DNA from: Pezicula radicicola
Taxonomy: Eukaryota; Ascomycota; Leotiomycetes; Helotiales; Dermateaceae
Assembly (NCBI GenBank): GCA_003008705.1
Contig: PDUO01000009.1
Span: 620,001-684,000 of the forward strand
DNA length: 64,000 bases
Direction: 5' to 3'
This document shows positions 1 through 10,680 of this stretch, in pieces. The notes below the pieces were generated by a model. It worked only from the letters and a program-made list of their open reading frames with translations. It made no database searches and was not told where the DNA came from. A program made the translations under genes and the position numbers. Position 1 is the first letter of the stretch; each line of letters starts with the position of its first letter.

Positions 1-351
1 CACTCACTTTCCAGATGTCAGAACTTGGGCTCCTAGTAAAGAAAGAAAAGACAGATTTTGCTAACCAAAGGTCATAGGAAAAGGACTAGAATGCAAGATC
101 GTTCTCGTATTCCCGCCTGGGAAGTTTTGACACGCATCGTTGTGGGCAACCAATGACTTTGCATTGGAAATTGTATATTTTTCTTGGACGGATGAAAGAG
201 CAGCAGACAAGGGGTCAAAGGGAGACCCTGGAGTCTTTGGTGACTTTATGGATGGGCGTGAGCTACGGCGATTATTATTATTGATTGATGCATCGACGTT
301 GATGTCGAGGGTTCGAGACTTGAGTGCCTGGGAGGAAAGGAAAGACGCCAT
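1..351 (-). CDS. Class III (GSA-aminomutase-like) PLP aminotransferase, 5' part only
   Basis: This is the amino-terminal part of a PLP-dependent class III aminotransferase of the glutamate-1-semialdehyde aminomutase-like group. The gene is cut by the left edge. The start is at 351. After a polar, basic leader of about 50 residues comes the family signature 'PGGNTRTILHSSPFPM', at roughly residues 78-93. The first reading frame stops near 61. A short presumed intron (about 33 nt, ending CTAG near 29) then leads into 'GAQVLTSGK', which matches the next block of the family (G-x-x-LTS-D-G). The catalytic lysine lies beyond the edge. The intron is unusually short, so the exact junction is uncertain. 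The substrate cannot be inferred. Confidence 0.6.
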
Positions 352-816
352 GGTTAAACAGCCGAATAATGATAAAGCCCTAACCTTATATTAAAACTGT
401 GAAGAATACAAAGCCAAGATCATTGAACCGCGAGATTCTTGGGAGAGAAGACTTTGAGGAGTAGTTTGCAATAATGGGGCTCCGCTTCACGTGTTGATAC
501 TGCGGCCCTTAGTTCCTTGCTAACGTCTTCAAAGAACATTCGAGCCTGAGATGTGGCGGTACCTTGCGTCTGGTGCACCCAGAATTTACTTTACGTCATT
601 GAAGCCGAATTGGTTGTCTTACAGTAAATTATCGCGATCGTGAAGAGGGGTCGAGAGCAATAATCGTAATCATAACTTATTGATACTCCCAGCCACCGCT
701 TCGATAAAGAGACGATGATCCGATTACCGGTACTTTATAGGTAGGTTCGTTCGTGCTCAACACATACTCTATACATTTCAAATAGCCTCCTCCTTGTTTG
801 TATCAAAAGCCCCGCA
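352..816. other. Divergent intergenic region
   Basis: This stretch lies between the starts of the aminotransferase (minus) and the DUF2470 gene (plus) and must hold both promoters. I see no further gene. A T/C-rich tract runs up to the DUF2470 start codon. Confidence 0.5.
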
Positions 817-1497
817 ATGGCCGACCAAGCATCCAAGGATGCTGCTGCCAAAGACCGCATCCTCAAGCACATGAATGCGGACCACCAAGCCTCACTCTCC
901 TACTACCTCCAACACTACAACCAAGTGTCCTCACGAGCAGCTTCCAAAGCCCAATTACTCGACATCTCCTTCGATGCCATGACCCTGAAAGATGGTAGCG
1001 GGAAGACATACACCATACCTTTCACGCCACCGATGACAAGCTGGGCAGAAGCACGTCCACGTGTTGTTGAGATGGATCGGACTGCAAGAGAAGCATTGGA
1101 TATAAGTGATATCAAGATCACCGAGTATGAGTTTCCAACTAGTGTTGTACACGTTACAGTGTTTGGATTGTGTCTTTTCACGGCTGTAATCTTCAGTACG
1201 ACCTCCTACATCGTCCCAGGAACTTTCTTCTACGACACCATCCTACCGTACTTTCCTGGCGGACCAACATTCTTTCTGTGGTTGGCTAAGAGCATTGCAC
1301 TGCCGGTCGTCCTTATTCATGCTACAGAAACATATTTCTTGGACAGAACGAGATTGAGGAAATATGGTGTTGAGAGGGGTACCGCATTGTGGTTCAAGTG
1401 GGTGGCAAGCTGTTTTATTGAGGGGTTTGGATGTTTTCAGAGGATTGATTGGACTGTTAAGAGGAAGAAGCTAGAAGCAGAGAAGGCCAAGCATTGA
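817..1497 (+). CDS. DUF2470-domain integral membrane protein
   Basis: Intronless 226-residue protein. Residues about 12-95 form a DUF2470 domain, recognised by 'DRILKHMNADHQASLSYYLQHY' and a following beta-rich segment ending near 'SWAEARPRVVEMDRTAREAL'. The second half carries two or three hydrophobic segments (about 110-135, 150-170 and 190-205) and ends in a basic tail. This soluble-domain-plus-membrane-anchor layout is common in ascomycete DUF2470 proteins. The domain is related to the split-barrel heme/FMN-binding fold, but the role of the fungal proteins is unknown to me. The start follows a pyrimidine-rich leader and gives the full domain. Confidence 0.85.
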   Translation: MADQASKDAAAKDRILKHMNADHQASLSYYLQHYNQVSSRAASKAQLLDISFDAMTLKDGSGKTYTIPFTPPMTSWAEARPRVVEMDRTAREALDISDIKITEYEFPTSVVHVTVFGLCLFTAVIFSTTSYIVPGTFFYDTILPYFPGGPTFFLWLAKSIALPVVLIHATETYFLDRTRLRKYGVERGTALWFKWVASCFIEGFGCFQRIDWTVKRKKLEAEKAKH

Positions 1498-1968
1498 TGG
1501 AGTCTTTTGAGCCTACAAAATATGTACAAACACAGGAGCACTGGAAGACAACTAGGGCTGTTAGTGGCGAAACTGGGCGAAATTGAGATCCTAGGTCATG
1601 TAATACTCTCGGGGAGAGCAACATTTCCAGTAGCAGGAATTCCTAGGTAGTGCGAATCTCCAACACGAAGGCTCTCTTGTCAATAGTTCTCGGTGAATCC
1701 ACGCCATATCCAAAACCTTTTCAAAACATAATCTCCTTCAATTCAAATAAACCGTGGTATTGGCAATTACAATGCAACTCCCCATCCAAAAAGCTTCCCT
1801 CATCTCGAAGAATAGCCACCATCATCGCCAAATGAATTCAATATAATCACCCCGTAACGCCATGGCCATATGCAAAACAACCCGCTATCTAACGATCGAT
1901 GGAATTCGAGGGCTTATGCAAGTGGCACATATTCGAAAGCAAAACTCGTGCCAGAACTCGTCGGTATT
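1498..1968. other. Intergenic region between convergent genes
   Basis: No coding signal was seen. The stretch should contain the 3' ends of the two convergent flanking genes. Confidence 0.5.
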
Positions 1969-2631
1969 CTACTTAGCTTCTGTAGCTATGGGGGAATCAC
2001 CGTCTTTTGGAACAAAAACATAGTCAGCACTGGTCCGTTCCCGGGCAACAATAACGTATTCACCTTCGCTAGCTCCTGGGGTGGGAGGTAAACCGCCTGG
2101 CATCTCATGCCCAGGCTCCTGCTTCCATCCTGAGTTTGGCCGGGACTGTGTCTTGCTTCCAAAGTTTGTGGCTAGCGGACTGGTTAGTGAGCGCTCCTCT
2201 TGCCTGCCTTGTGCTAATGCGTCCCCGATAGGTACTCTTTGTCCTGGACTGCTTGCGCCATCATTTGATTTACCCAAGGTTGTCTTTGGGTTGGCTGCGG
2301 CAGCCTTTAATCGTTCTTCGGTCGCCTTAAGACGTGCCTCGAGGGCCTCAAGTTCCGATGTTTGCGCTGAGACTTCTTGCTTCCTATGCGAAGGTCAGAA
2401 AAGGTTGCAGCAGGAGAAGGCGCATTGCTTACTTCTTGTCTACAACCGCGTCTAGATCTGCTATGCAGCTATCCATCTTGAAGAGCTCACCCAATTCCAG
2501 TGAGAATGAGCGTGCAATTGTCCTGCGCACAACCATTAGCTCCAATAATAAGCTTTTTTGACCTCGAAAACCTACGACTGAGGTCGGATGCCATTAGGCT
2601 TCCACTCGCGATCAAGCTGCTCGTCGGACAT
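1969..2631 (-). CDS. Small coiled-coil protein of unknown function
   Basis: A spliced gene I cannot assign. The start at 2631 gives 'MSDEQLDREWKPNGIRPQS'. A second exon (about 2550-2440) reads 'LLLELMVVRRTIARSFSLEL' and continues with a GELFKMDSCIADLDAVVDKK-type helix. A clean GTAAGC...CATAG intron then leads into 'KKQEVSAQTSELEALEARLK', a charged coiled coil, and a Pro/Gly/Ser-rich tail ending '...YVFVPKDGDSPIATEAK'. The later junction is convincing. The first is not: the only gap is about 23-36 nt and the frame changes by two, so the intron is very short or the first exon is misjoined. Heptad-like helices followed by a disordered tail suggest a scaffold or complex subunit. Confidence 0.55.
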
Positions 2632-3858
2632 GATGTTGGACATTATTATATGCGTTGTTAGAAAGTAAGTAGTGTCGAGAAGAGTTGCGGTGAGGTTATA
2701 GTATTATTAACGAACAGGCGCAAGAAACAAAAAGGGGGTTTGGCTGCGATAGAAAACCCCTCCTCTCTTACGGGAGCCCTGAAGCAATATATGTAGCTGC
2801 GGTCCGCTTAAGCTCGAGATAGAGTAACTTTCCTATCCGAAGTCGTCCAAAGGGGTAAAGTAACGAGGTAGGTTTAGTTTCGTCGAGCTTTAGGGAGAAG
2901 GCGGCGCTGTCTTGTATTGGGGCTGCACTTTCAGGACGTTTGCGTATTTTCTTATAGCTTGTTCCAGTCGATTTCAGGAAAGATGAAAGGGGTTCAGGAA
3001 TTTTGTTTCTGGGCTCAGCCTCTTGTGTCGAGTTATGTGTCGTGGGGCTCTAGGGGCTATATTGGGTTCTTATGCTCTATTATGCGGAGGTTCATGAGGT
3101 GCAATTTAACTAGCTTCATGCCTGCACCTGATACGGCGAGAGTGGATGATCTTTGCATTACCAGTACTGTACAACTATGGGGTCCTTGATATTGAGGCAC
3201 GGAGTGGCACCGCGAATTACCCCATATGCGAGAGCCCAACGAGGGAGATCTCTGCTGCACACGCTGCAGTGCTGCAGGCTGTTTCTTCTCTACTAGTCAG
3301 GGGTCCATAGATACTGTGCAGTAGTTGCCGAGTCACTGAGTCACTGATCCAGTGACCGCCATCATGAGGGTATTTAGAACTTTAAGAAATCTGGTGATGT
3401 ACTTTTGTACCCTAGAACACGCGAAGTGACTTTCGAGAATGACAGAATGATGTTTCGCTGGTAACTTATTAAGTTGAGCGTAGAACATGTCTGATGTTGG
3501 GGTCAGATGGGCTATCTACTCCGTCCACCGTCCTCAGACCAAAGGCGACGCGATGACATGTTCATTCACTTCAACGGCCCGCCACACGTGACCATCCGAT
3601 TCTTCTGTTCTGAAGGTGAACATCGACCATATGTTTTTGGGTAGCCTCTACGCCATCAACAACCCCTATGACAGGCATCGAGACGCAATCTGTTATCTCC
3701 AGGCTGCGCCAGAAGCCCTTCTGTGAGCTTGCGCCATCTGTCCTGTCGCTCTGTGGACCTCAGGCTGACTCGAATGCTTACAGGTCATCATCGTGGCTCC
3801 ATTACAGTTCTCAAGACGCGAGCGCCCCCTCGATAGCTGGCGAGGAGCATACCGGGGC
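2632..3858. other. Divergent intergenic region, no gene seen
   Basis: About 1.2 kb between the coiled-coil gene and the bromodomain gene. A 90-codon frame at 2917-3189 has no recognisable content and I do not support it. An E-box-like CACACGTGACC lies near 3584. An in-frame ATG at 3793 lies upstream of the preferred bromodomain start. Confidence 0.45.
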
Positions 3859-6800
3859 ATGAATACTACGGCAGCTTATACTCCACTCGAGTGCTTATTA
3901 TTATTCCAATCCCTCGTTGCACAAGGCACGGAAGCAGACGCCTTTATCCGCATCTCCGAGCTTCTTAGGAGCAGTCCTTTGGTTAAAGATGGAGATACAT
4001 ACGACCCAGATAGGCTGAGCGCGAGTGCGCTTCATGAATTGTATACGAAGCTTTTGCGCGAGGAATTGAAGGCTGAGGCTGAGAATGGTGACGGGCAAGA
4101 TGCGGGACAAACGGGATCGAAGAAGCGGAAGCTACAGAGCCCAAAAATGAAGGATGCGAGTGAAAGCAGAGAAAATCTACCGCAGCTGGTCGAAGGGTTA
4201 TACGCCAGATATAGAGATTACATGGTACAGGCCATCCGTGAGGACGAGGAACGATATGCGGCCATTCAGCAAGAGATTAGCGCAATTGAGAGAGGAGAAT
4301 GGGACGAAAGAATACGTGAAGAAGATCGCTCTTTGGCAGCTAAGAATGGTGTTGATCCGGCGAAGGAGTCAGAGGAAGTCAATGGATCTGGTTCTGCTGT
4401 TGAGATGGCTGATGCTGAACCCCTAGCACAAGAAAGTAGGAAAGAAAGTATTACTCCACAAGCACCAGAAGCGCCTAAAGATACCACGAAGGCCCCTACC
4501 AAAGTGTCTCCACCACTTCCATCACCTAGAGCTGGAAGTAACTCGAGACCTGGGAGTCAGTCTGGTGGCCTTGCTATTACGGATGTTCTCAACAGTCAAG
4601 ATGCTCCACCTCCATCTTCTCCCCGCGTACCTGAGAAGCGGGACTCCACATCACGAGGTTATCAGGAACCCCAGGCCTCGAGTGCTGCTACCCTACCTCC
4701 TATAACAACTCAAAGACCTGGCAGCAATGGTCCTCATGGACCTTCTCCCCTCCAGCCTGGAGTTCAGTACCAAGGTGGAGCGTTGCCGTTGCAATGGGAA
4801 ACACCGCTTGGCCCTAATCAACCTCCAAATCAACACCCAACATATGCTCCACCTGGCGGGAACTATTCACAATTCAATTCACCACAGTACGCTCATCAGA
4901 CGCCGTATTCAGCTCCACATCGAGGCTCATTCTCAGCTCCACACAATAACCTACCTCACCCTCACCCTCATCCTCATCCTCATGCCCATGTTCCTTCATC
5001 ACCCCTTAATAACCCCAATCAACGTCACATTCACCTACCTCCTCCAAACACGATGCATAGACCACCGAGTTCACCTTCTATGCCCCTGGAAGCCTTAGCT
5101 GATATTGCAGGCCAACAACAATATCGTGCACCTTCTGGATCTCCTGCTACGCAACATCCGTCGCCGCAATTACCTCCGCCAGGAGGCTATGGCCATCCAT
5201 ATCCACAGCAACACCCTTTCCCACAGCAACAGCAGTGGGATTCCCGCTCACCCAATGCAAATGGACCACCTCCTCAATGGAATCAACCATACCAGTCAGC
5301 ATTCCCAGGGCATCCTCAACAATATTCGTTCAACCCGCAATACTCACAGCAACCACCTCCGTTTCCACACAGACCAGATTTTGTCCCCCCAGAAACTAGA
5401 CAGTACAACTCTCCCTATAATGGTAGTCAGGGTCCAAGGCCGCCAATACCTTTCCAGGCACAAAACCAATCTACACCGAAACCACGTCCCAGTCTCCCAA
5501 ATACACCCATATCACGGGGCCCGCCTCGTTTCATGACTGGTACAGGAACTCGATGGACTCCTACTCCAACAGCATCAACGCCGAGACAAGACAATTGGAA
5601 TCCACAACCACCACAAATTGAGCCTCTCAGCCCCGTATCAAACCCTGTGCAGATTGCAACAGGTAAAAAGAGTACCAAAAAGCAACAGCCAAAGGACAAG
5701 CAAAAGGAGAAGGAGACTCCAAAAGAACAGCAGACTCCCAAAGACCAGCTGACCCCCAAGGAACAGCCTACCTCCAAGGAGCAATCGATCTCCAAGGAGC
5801 AATCGATCTCCAAGGAGCAATCGATCTCCAAGGAACAACCGACCCCCAGCGAATCCCAGACCTCTAAGGAAGTGATCCCCAAGGCAAAGCCAGTTGCAAA
5901 GGAAAAACAGACTACCAAGGAAAAACACGCTCCAAAGGCTCAAGCCCCAAAGCCTATCAAGGCCCCTGCTCCACGCCGAGGCGGCGTCCAGAGAGGAAGG
6001 GCCGGAAGTACTACATCATCAGTTGTCGGCGGATCCTACCGAAGTCAATCGGTTATGTCCCATGCTGAATCGCATGCTGACGAGCTTTCGATGGATAATG
6101 ATGGTCTCCCAGGCCGAAAGGTCAAAGAGGAGGTTGCCACGCCACGACCTATGGAGGAAACAGGCGACACCACTGCAGATGAAGGAACTTATCGGGACCT
6201 GAAGCCTTTCAAAAACGAACCTTCACCTCGCCCATCTGCTAAACGAAAGCGTGCTGAAAGCGTGGATGTTCCCGACTCATCTTCCCCGCAAAACACCGTC
6301 CCTTGGACTCGGGCGTTCCCATCAATAAGTAGATCGGCTATTGAAGCTATCACAGGGCATCGAATTGCAAACACCTTTGCTGGACCGGTAAAGGAACGTG
6401 ACGCTCCGAACTACAGAAAAATAATACGCAGGCCGCAAGATCTCAAAACCATACAAAAGGCAATCAATGCTGGCAGCAAAGCTGCGGCTGCGGTGGCGCC
6501 GGATGATCTAGGGCAGTCCTCTAAATTGTTCTTACCTATCTCCGAAGACTTGATTCCTCCCAAAGGCATCATTAATTACGACCAGCTTGAGAAGGAACTC
6601 ATGCGAATGTTCTCCAACGCCATCATGTACAACCTAGATCCTGACAAAGGAATCCCAAAATCATTCCACCGACGATCGAAGGCATCGGGATCAGACGACC
6701 CAACTTTCGAGTTTGATGAGCACGGAATTGTCAAAGACACCCGTTCAATGTTCGTGGATGTGGAAAAGACAATTGGTGATTTGAGGGTTGCAGAGAGGAG

Positions 6801-6906
6801 AAGCGAGGAAGTTCGAGAGAGTACGGAGAAAGACACTGAGGTTGATGAGTTAGCTGCGGATACTGGAAGTCACACAAGTGTGCCTAAGCGTAAACGAAAA
6901 GCTTGA
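3859..6906 (+). CDS. Bromodomain protein, Brd8/Bdc1-like (NuA4-associated)
   Basis: A 1015-residue protein with an ordered N-terminus, a very long disordered middle and a C-terminal bromodomain. The first ~170 residues ('YTPLECLLLFQSLVAQGTEA', then a helical 'YRDYMVQAIREDEERYAAIQ' segment) resemble the N-terminus of BRD8/Bdc1 proteins, which sit in NuA4-type histone acetyltransferase complexes. The middle is rich in Pro, Gln and His and contains a His-Pro run and a KEQ repeat. The bromodomain occupies roughly residues 810-945 and shows 'DAPNYRKIIRRPQDLKTIQK' (ZA-loop/helix A-B region) and 'MRMFSNAIMYNLDPD', with the Asn that usually contacts acetyl-lysine. It ends in a basic, NLS-like 'PKRKRKA'. 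I chose 3859 because similar proteins begin just before YTPLE; an upstream in-frame ATG at 3793 would add 22 residues. The bromodomain is secure, the complex assignment less so. Confidence 0.85.
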   Translation: MNTTAAYTPLECLLLFQSLVAQGTEADAFIRISELLRSSPLVKDGDTYDPDRLSASALHELYTKLLREELKAEAENGDGQDAGQTGSKKRKLQSPKMKDASESRENLPQLVEGLYARYRDYMVQAIREDEERYAAIQQEISAIERGEWDERIREEDRSLAAKNGVDPAKESEEVNGSGSAVEMADAEPLAQESRKESITPQAPEAPKDTTKAPTKVSPPLPSPRAGSNSRPGSQSGGLAITDVLNSQDAPPPSSPRVPEKRDSTSRGYQEPQASSAATLPPITTQRPGSNGPHGPSPLQPGVQYQGGALPLQWETPLGPNQPPNQHPTYAPPGGNYSQFNSPQYAHQTPYSAPHRGSFSAPHNNLPHPHPHPHPHAHVPSSPLNNPNQRHIHLPPPNTMHRPPSSPSMPLEALADIAGQQQYRAPSGSPATQHPSPQLPPPGGYGHPYPQQHPFPQQQQWDSRSPNANGPPPQWNQPYQSAFPGHPQQYSFNPQYSQQPPPFPHRPDFVPPETRQYNSPYNGSQGPRPPIPFQAQNQSTPKPRPSLPNTPISRGPPRFMTGTGTRWTPTPTASTPRQDNWNPQPPQIEPLSPVSNPVQIATGKKSTKKQQPKDKQKEKETPKEQQTPKDQLTPKEQPTSKEQSISKEQSISKEQSISKEQPTPSESQTSKEVIPKAKPVAKEKQTTKEKHAPKAQAPKPIKAPAPRRGGVQRGRAGSTTSSVVGGSYRSQSVMSHAESHADELSMDNDGLPGRKVKEEVATPRPMEETGDTTADEGTYRDLKPFKNEPSPRPSAKRKRAESVDVPDSSSPQNTVPWTRAFPSISRSAIEAITGHRIANTFAGPVKERDAPNYRKIIRRPQDLKTIQKAINAGSKAAAAVAPDDLGQSSKLFLPISEDLIPPKGIINYDQLEKELMRMFSNAIMYNLDPDKGIPKSFHRRSKASGSDDPTFEFDEHGIVKDTRSMFVDVEKTIGDLRVAERRSEEVRESTEKDTEVDELAADTGSHTSVPKRKRKA
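4954..4990 (+). repeat. His-Pro dipeptide-coding hexanucleotide run
   Basis: Tandem CTCACC/CTCATC units encode alternating His-Pro (LPHPHPHPHPHAHV) inside the disordered middle of the bromodomain protein. The copy number may vary between strains. Confidence 0.7.
5773..5844 (+). repeat. 18-bp in-frame tandem repeat (SKEQSI)
   Basis: Three perfect copies of TCCAAGGAGCAATCGATC, followed by a diverged fourth copy, encode SKEQSI repeats within a longer Lys/Glu/Gln/Pro-rich tract of the bromodomain protein. Perfect identity between copies indicates recent expansion or homogenisation. Confidence 0.9.
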
Positions 6907-8070
6907 AATCCTTAGGGAACTCGAATTGTGGTTTTAGCCGGTAGGCGCATATGGTGTTACGGGTTATGCTATGAAGTATCTACTGTATGTATAATGGCAT
7001 AGGCCTTGAATATAACGAAGCTCTTAAATACACATCCCTCATGCTTTTGCTCTAGGTTGGAGCTTAATACCCAGTATAACATATCAAGGTCATAAAAAGA
7101 CTAAAATACATCAAACGAGACATGCACCCTTTTAAAATTGGTCTTTAAGGTAAAAGAATGTTTGACCCAGAATGACTTCAATAACTCGGAACGGAAAGGT
7201 GGCCTACCTACGGTTATGTATTATATACTGACTTCATGTCATCAATGTAGAACAATGGTCAGGCCAATCTTCAAAGGGATTGATTTGTTTGTCTTTCCAT
7301 TCCGAAACTATACAAATGCTGTTTTATTCATCCCATATTATTGCTCAAAACGTTAAAAATCGGCTCGAATATCTTGTATTTCGTGTCTTGCTAGTGCGCA
7401 ACGCCTAGGCCGGCACACCTAGAACAACTCGAACCAAAGAGCAGCAATCGGGTTGCCCTACAATTTATATAGGAAATGATGCTCTGGAGTGTCTGTTTGC
7501 TGTGAACGCTCCTAGAGTGGGGCTCGAAATATAGTATATACATAATATAAGATCCAGGGAAGGTAGGTGCGAAAACTTCCATGGAATTGGGATAATAATG
7601 TGGAACAGGGGAAGGAAAAATCGATGTGCTGGCACGCAGTTGCAGTCTTTTTGTATGGGTCTCCCTCTCACTAACAAGTGCTACAGCTTGGCGCCCACCG
7701 GCAATTTCATTCTTTTCATAAGACATGCACTTAAGCAAAGGGGTAGAGTGCTGGCTTAGTTATTTTATTATAATAAGATTAATATCGCTTAATTTTATCT
7801 TAGCATATTTATTAACGTGCTGTATTGCAATTTAGTATTGAATCTAGGTGGTATTATTCTTTTGGTCGTTAAGCTTTCTTAACTGTTGCTATATTGACCT
7901 AATTCTAACTCGGTACGCAAACAGCCATATGCATGTAAACTATAGAATTTAAAATAAACTCTGAACCATTAATCAAAACTAGGCTCTGTTTTATTTTATT
8001 TTGCAGGTTTGGTTTGCTTGGCATAAACATAAATGCGAAAATTGGCCTGGCCTAATTAGTGATTGTCCAA

Positions 8071-8108
8071 AGATCTCTCGCTACGTTCAGGGACGTAGCG
8101 GAAGATCT
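8071..8108. repeat. 38-bp imperfect inverted repeat
   Basis: AGATCTCTCGCTACGT is followed by a six-base loop and then ACGTAGCGGAAGATCT. The 16-base arms pair with about two mismatches. It could form a hairpin or cruciform and stands out in AT-rich surroundings. It might be part of a decayed transposon end. Confidence 0.7.
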
Positions 8109-10400
8109 ACACTAGTTATGTCATGACTCTAGCTCATTCCCAGAGAGCTTTGGCGGAGATGAATTGCTTCCAAGCAATCTATACAGCTACTTTCAGACCA
8201 AGTATTCCCCTCAGATGCCATTCGCTGTATTTATGCAATTATGCTATGGTTGCTAGTATATTCAAATTCATGACAAAAAAAAATTGTCGACAAACAAGAG
8301 TTAGTATGGAAGTATCATGTTTGCAATAACTAGCACTAAATATATCTAAATTACAGTAAATATCGGCGACATCTAATATAAGATCCCAACAGCTAGCATA
8401 CCCTCCCTCTATCTAAACTGGTACACCTAACCCTTAAGTTACTCAGTATAATTACTCTAAAACTCCAACTGTGGTTGAAAATTTCTTAAAGGATCAAATA
8501 ATTTCTTCTCTTTAGGATTCCTTTTCAACCCACTCCCAACTCTCTTCGTCTGCCAAATCGCCGAGTCTCCATCTGCGAGATCTCACTCTCGATATTTATG
8601 GAACCTAGTCTACCGTCCTCTTATCAAATTGGAGCTTTACTTGATCTTACGCAAATAGTCCTAGTTAGTCTCTACTACTAGTTTGTCTCTTTGTTGCCCA
8701 GTTTAATTTAGTGTAGATTTCCGTAAACAGAGATGTTCCCAAAGCTTTCTAAGTAATTTAGGGGAACAAGATAAAATGGATATTAGATTATTCACGTAAT
8801 TTAAATACTTATACAGAATTTTAATATTAGTACAAAGTAGGAGATATGGTGTTAGGTTTTTGCGGAGCTAATGCTAGTGAGTTTTAAGGAGAAGTTAGTG
8901 GTATATGTTTTGTTAAAGATTACTAGGAGAAGCGTGGTTCCTGATTCTCCTATAATAAAACTTGGATTGCAAATGTACTAAATAAGGAGTGGAAGGATTA
9001 GTAGGAAGTTAGATGTTAAATTAAACATATCTGTTGCGTAGTTGTTAGAAGAAATAAAGGAATTCCGAGGGTAGTCTTATAATTTTAAGCTGCTAGAGTC
9101 GGATGACGAGTTTTCCGCAATGGGAGGAATCGAAAATTGCTGGTGGTGTGAGAAGTGCTAGTTACACGGAAGGTGTGGCCAATTTGGTGCTGTTACACAA
9201 AAGCATCGCGCAAAACTTGGAATTCCTTCCTTCCTCTTCAACTTTTTATGTATTTTGACAAGAGGAAGAAAGTAATGCTCTCATCATATTCTCACCTGTA
9301 TGGAGGTGGGCTGCCTTTAGTTCTGATACCATTGGCACGTAATAGCATACCAGTCTAAAACCTTGAATTTAAATTTCCACTTGGTAGCCAGCCAACAAGA
9401 CTACAATTACTTTAATAAGAAAAGATATCTTATCCCATCAAAGCCAAAGAGGTTCATATTTAGCTGTCGTTATGTAGTTTGTTTAAGCCCTTCCTATTAA
9501 AAACTCTAACACTGTGTCAATTAACTTTTAGTTACCTATGCTACAGAAATGTCTACGTCTACGCCAGCAGCTATTTGGAAACATGTAAACCCTCAATAAC
9601 ATATATAATAGTGAAAATAGATAATATATAGTATTGATATAAGACGCCAAATTATCTAGCCTCCTAACTTAATAAGACGCAATATTACTATATATATATA
9701 CATGAATTAGACATCGGAAACGCCGAAAAATCCATACAAAATCAGGTCATTTTAATGTCACTAGCGTATAAGTCAAGACTATTGATCTACACAAATGGTG
9801 ACCTTATGGCGGTTATTCGGAAATGAGGATATACCTCTCAAACACGTGATACAAGGCTCAGAAAACAAAACAACCAATTGCTATCCGGATCTACGAAGTA
9901 GTATGACTAATTTCTAGATGCTAAAAGCTAGTGTAGTAACTTCTATAAACTTGGAGAATACTTAAGTTTGAAGTCGTAAACATCAATAGAACTAAACTTC
10001 TCAGAGTAGAGTGAGTTGACCTTATCTCACTCAATTTATTACAGCTTGATAAGCCGGGTATGAATCAGAATATTCGCAGTACATTGTATGAGACAGTACC
10101 CAAGAAAGATAAATAAGCAGCTTATCATAAATTGTCTATATTATAGTAATTAAAAATGTCCCAAAGATCCTTCCATCTCATCAACTTCAGCCTCACACAA
10201 GAGTAAACCGGCCACTGCTTCTTAACTGATAAGGAGTATATCAATCACTTTGACCTATTATATCTCTTGTATTTGGTCTTGTATCTTGGGAAAAATTACC
10301 TAAGAGTGGATGCTGTACAAATTTCTATTTGGACTAGAATAAGCTTTAATACGACTATAGAGTAAATTGGTTAAGGTAGATGCTGCGGGGAATTTAGTTA

Positions 10401-10448
10401 GATATTAAGACGGCTTATTTACCTGATAAAGAGTTTTTGGCCTATGGC
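10401..10448 (+). mobile_element. Possible Copia-type reverse-transcriptase scrap
   Basis: One frame reads 'DIKTAYLPDKEFLAYG', resembling the Copia reverse-transcriptase block D-x-K-T-A-(Y/F)-L. Flanking sequence has stops in every frame. Only about seven residues match, so this is suggestive only. Confidence 0.3.
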
Positions 10449-10680
10449 TTTTTAGTACTTTAAAAACTGTGAAGAATTCGGTGAAGAGTAAGAGAAATAA
10501 CATATAAGACACTTGATTCCTTACATTTCTACCTAACTTATCTAGCAGTTACGGCTTAAATAAGAAAGGGGAAGAGTCTCACGTAAAGTGAGAAATTTTG
10601 AAATTTTGAAGAAAGAAGTGGTAAGTGCATTCTCAAATAATATTTCCACCAAAGACTATCCCACAGCTCCAAAAACCTCC

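Larger units (their letters stand above)
6907..10680. other. AT-rich gene-free island
   Basis: About 3.8 kb with no supportable gene. It is AT-rich with frequent stops in all frames, including (TA)n runs near 9600-9710. It separates the bromodomain gene from the aromatic cluster. The only recognisable items are a 38-bp imperfect palindrome and a short Copia-like reverse-transcriptase scrap near its right end, listed separately. It looks like decayed, possibly RIP-mutated, transposon DNA. Confidence 0.55.

Noticed and set aside
2917..3189. 90-codon plus-strand ORF
   Set aside because: No family signal, low-complexity composition, and no splice partners; treated as intergenic.
5427..5943. Two long minus-strand ORFs rich in Gly/Ser/Leu/Cys
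   Set aside because: They are antisense readings of the repetitive Lys/Glu/Pro/Gln tract of the bromodomain gene and copy its periodicity.
7391..7738. 115-codon minus-strand ORF after the bromodomain gene
   Set aside because: Composition looks random and no domain is recognisable.
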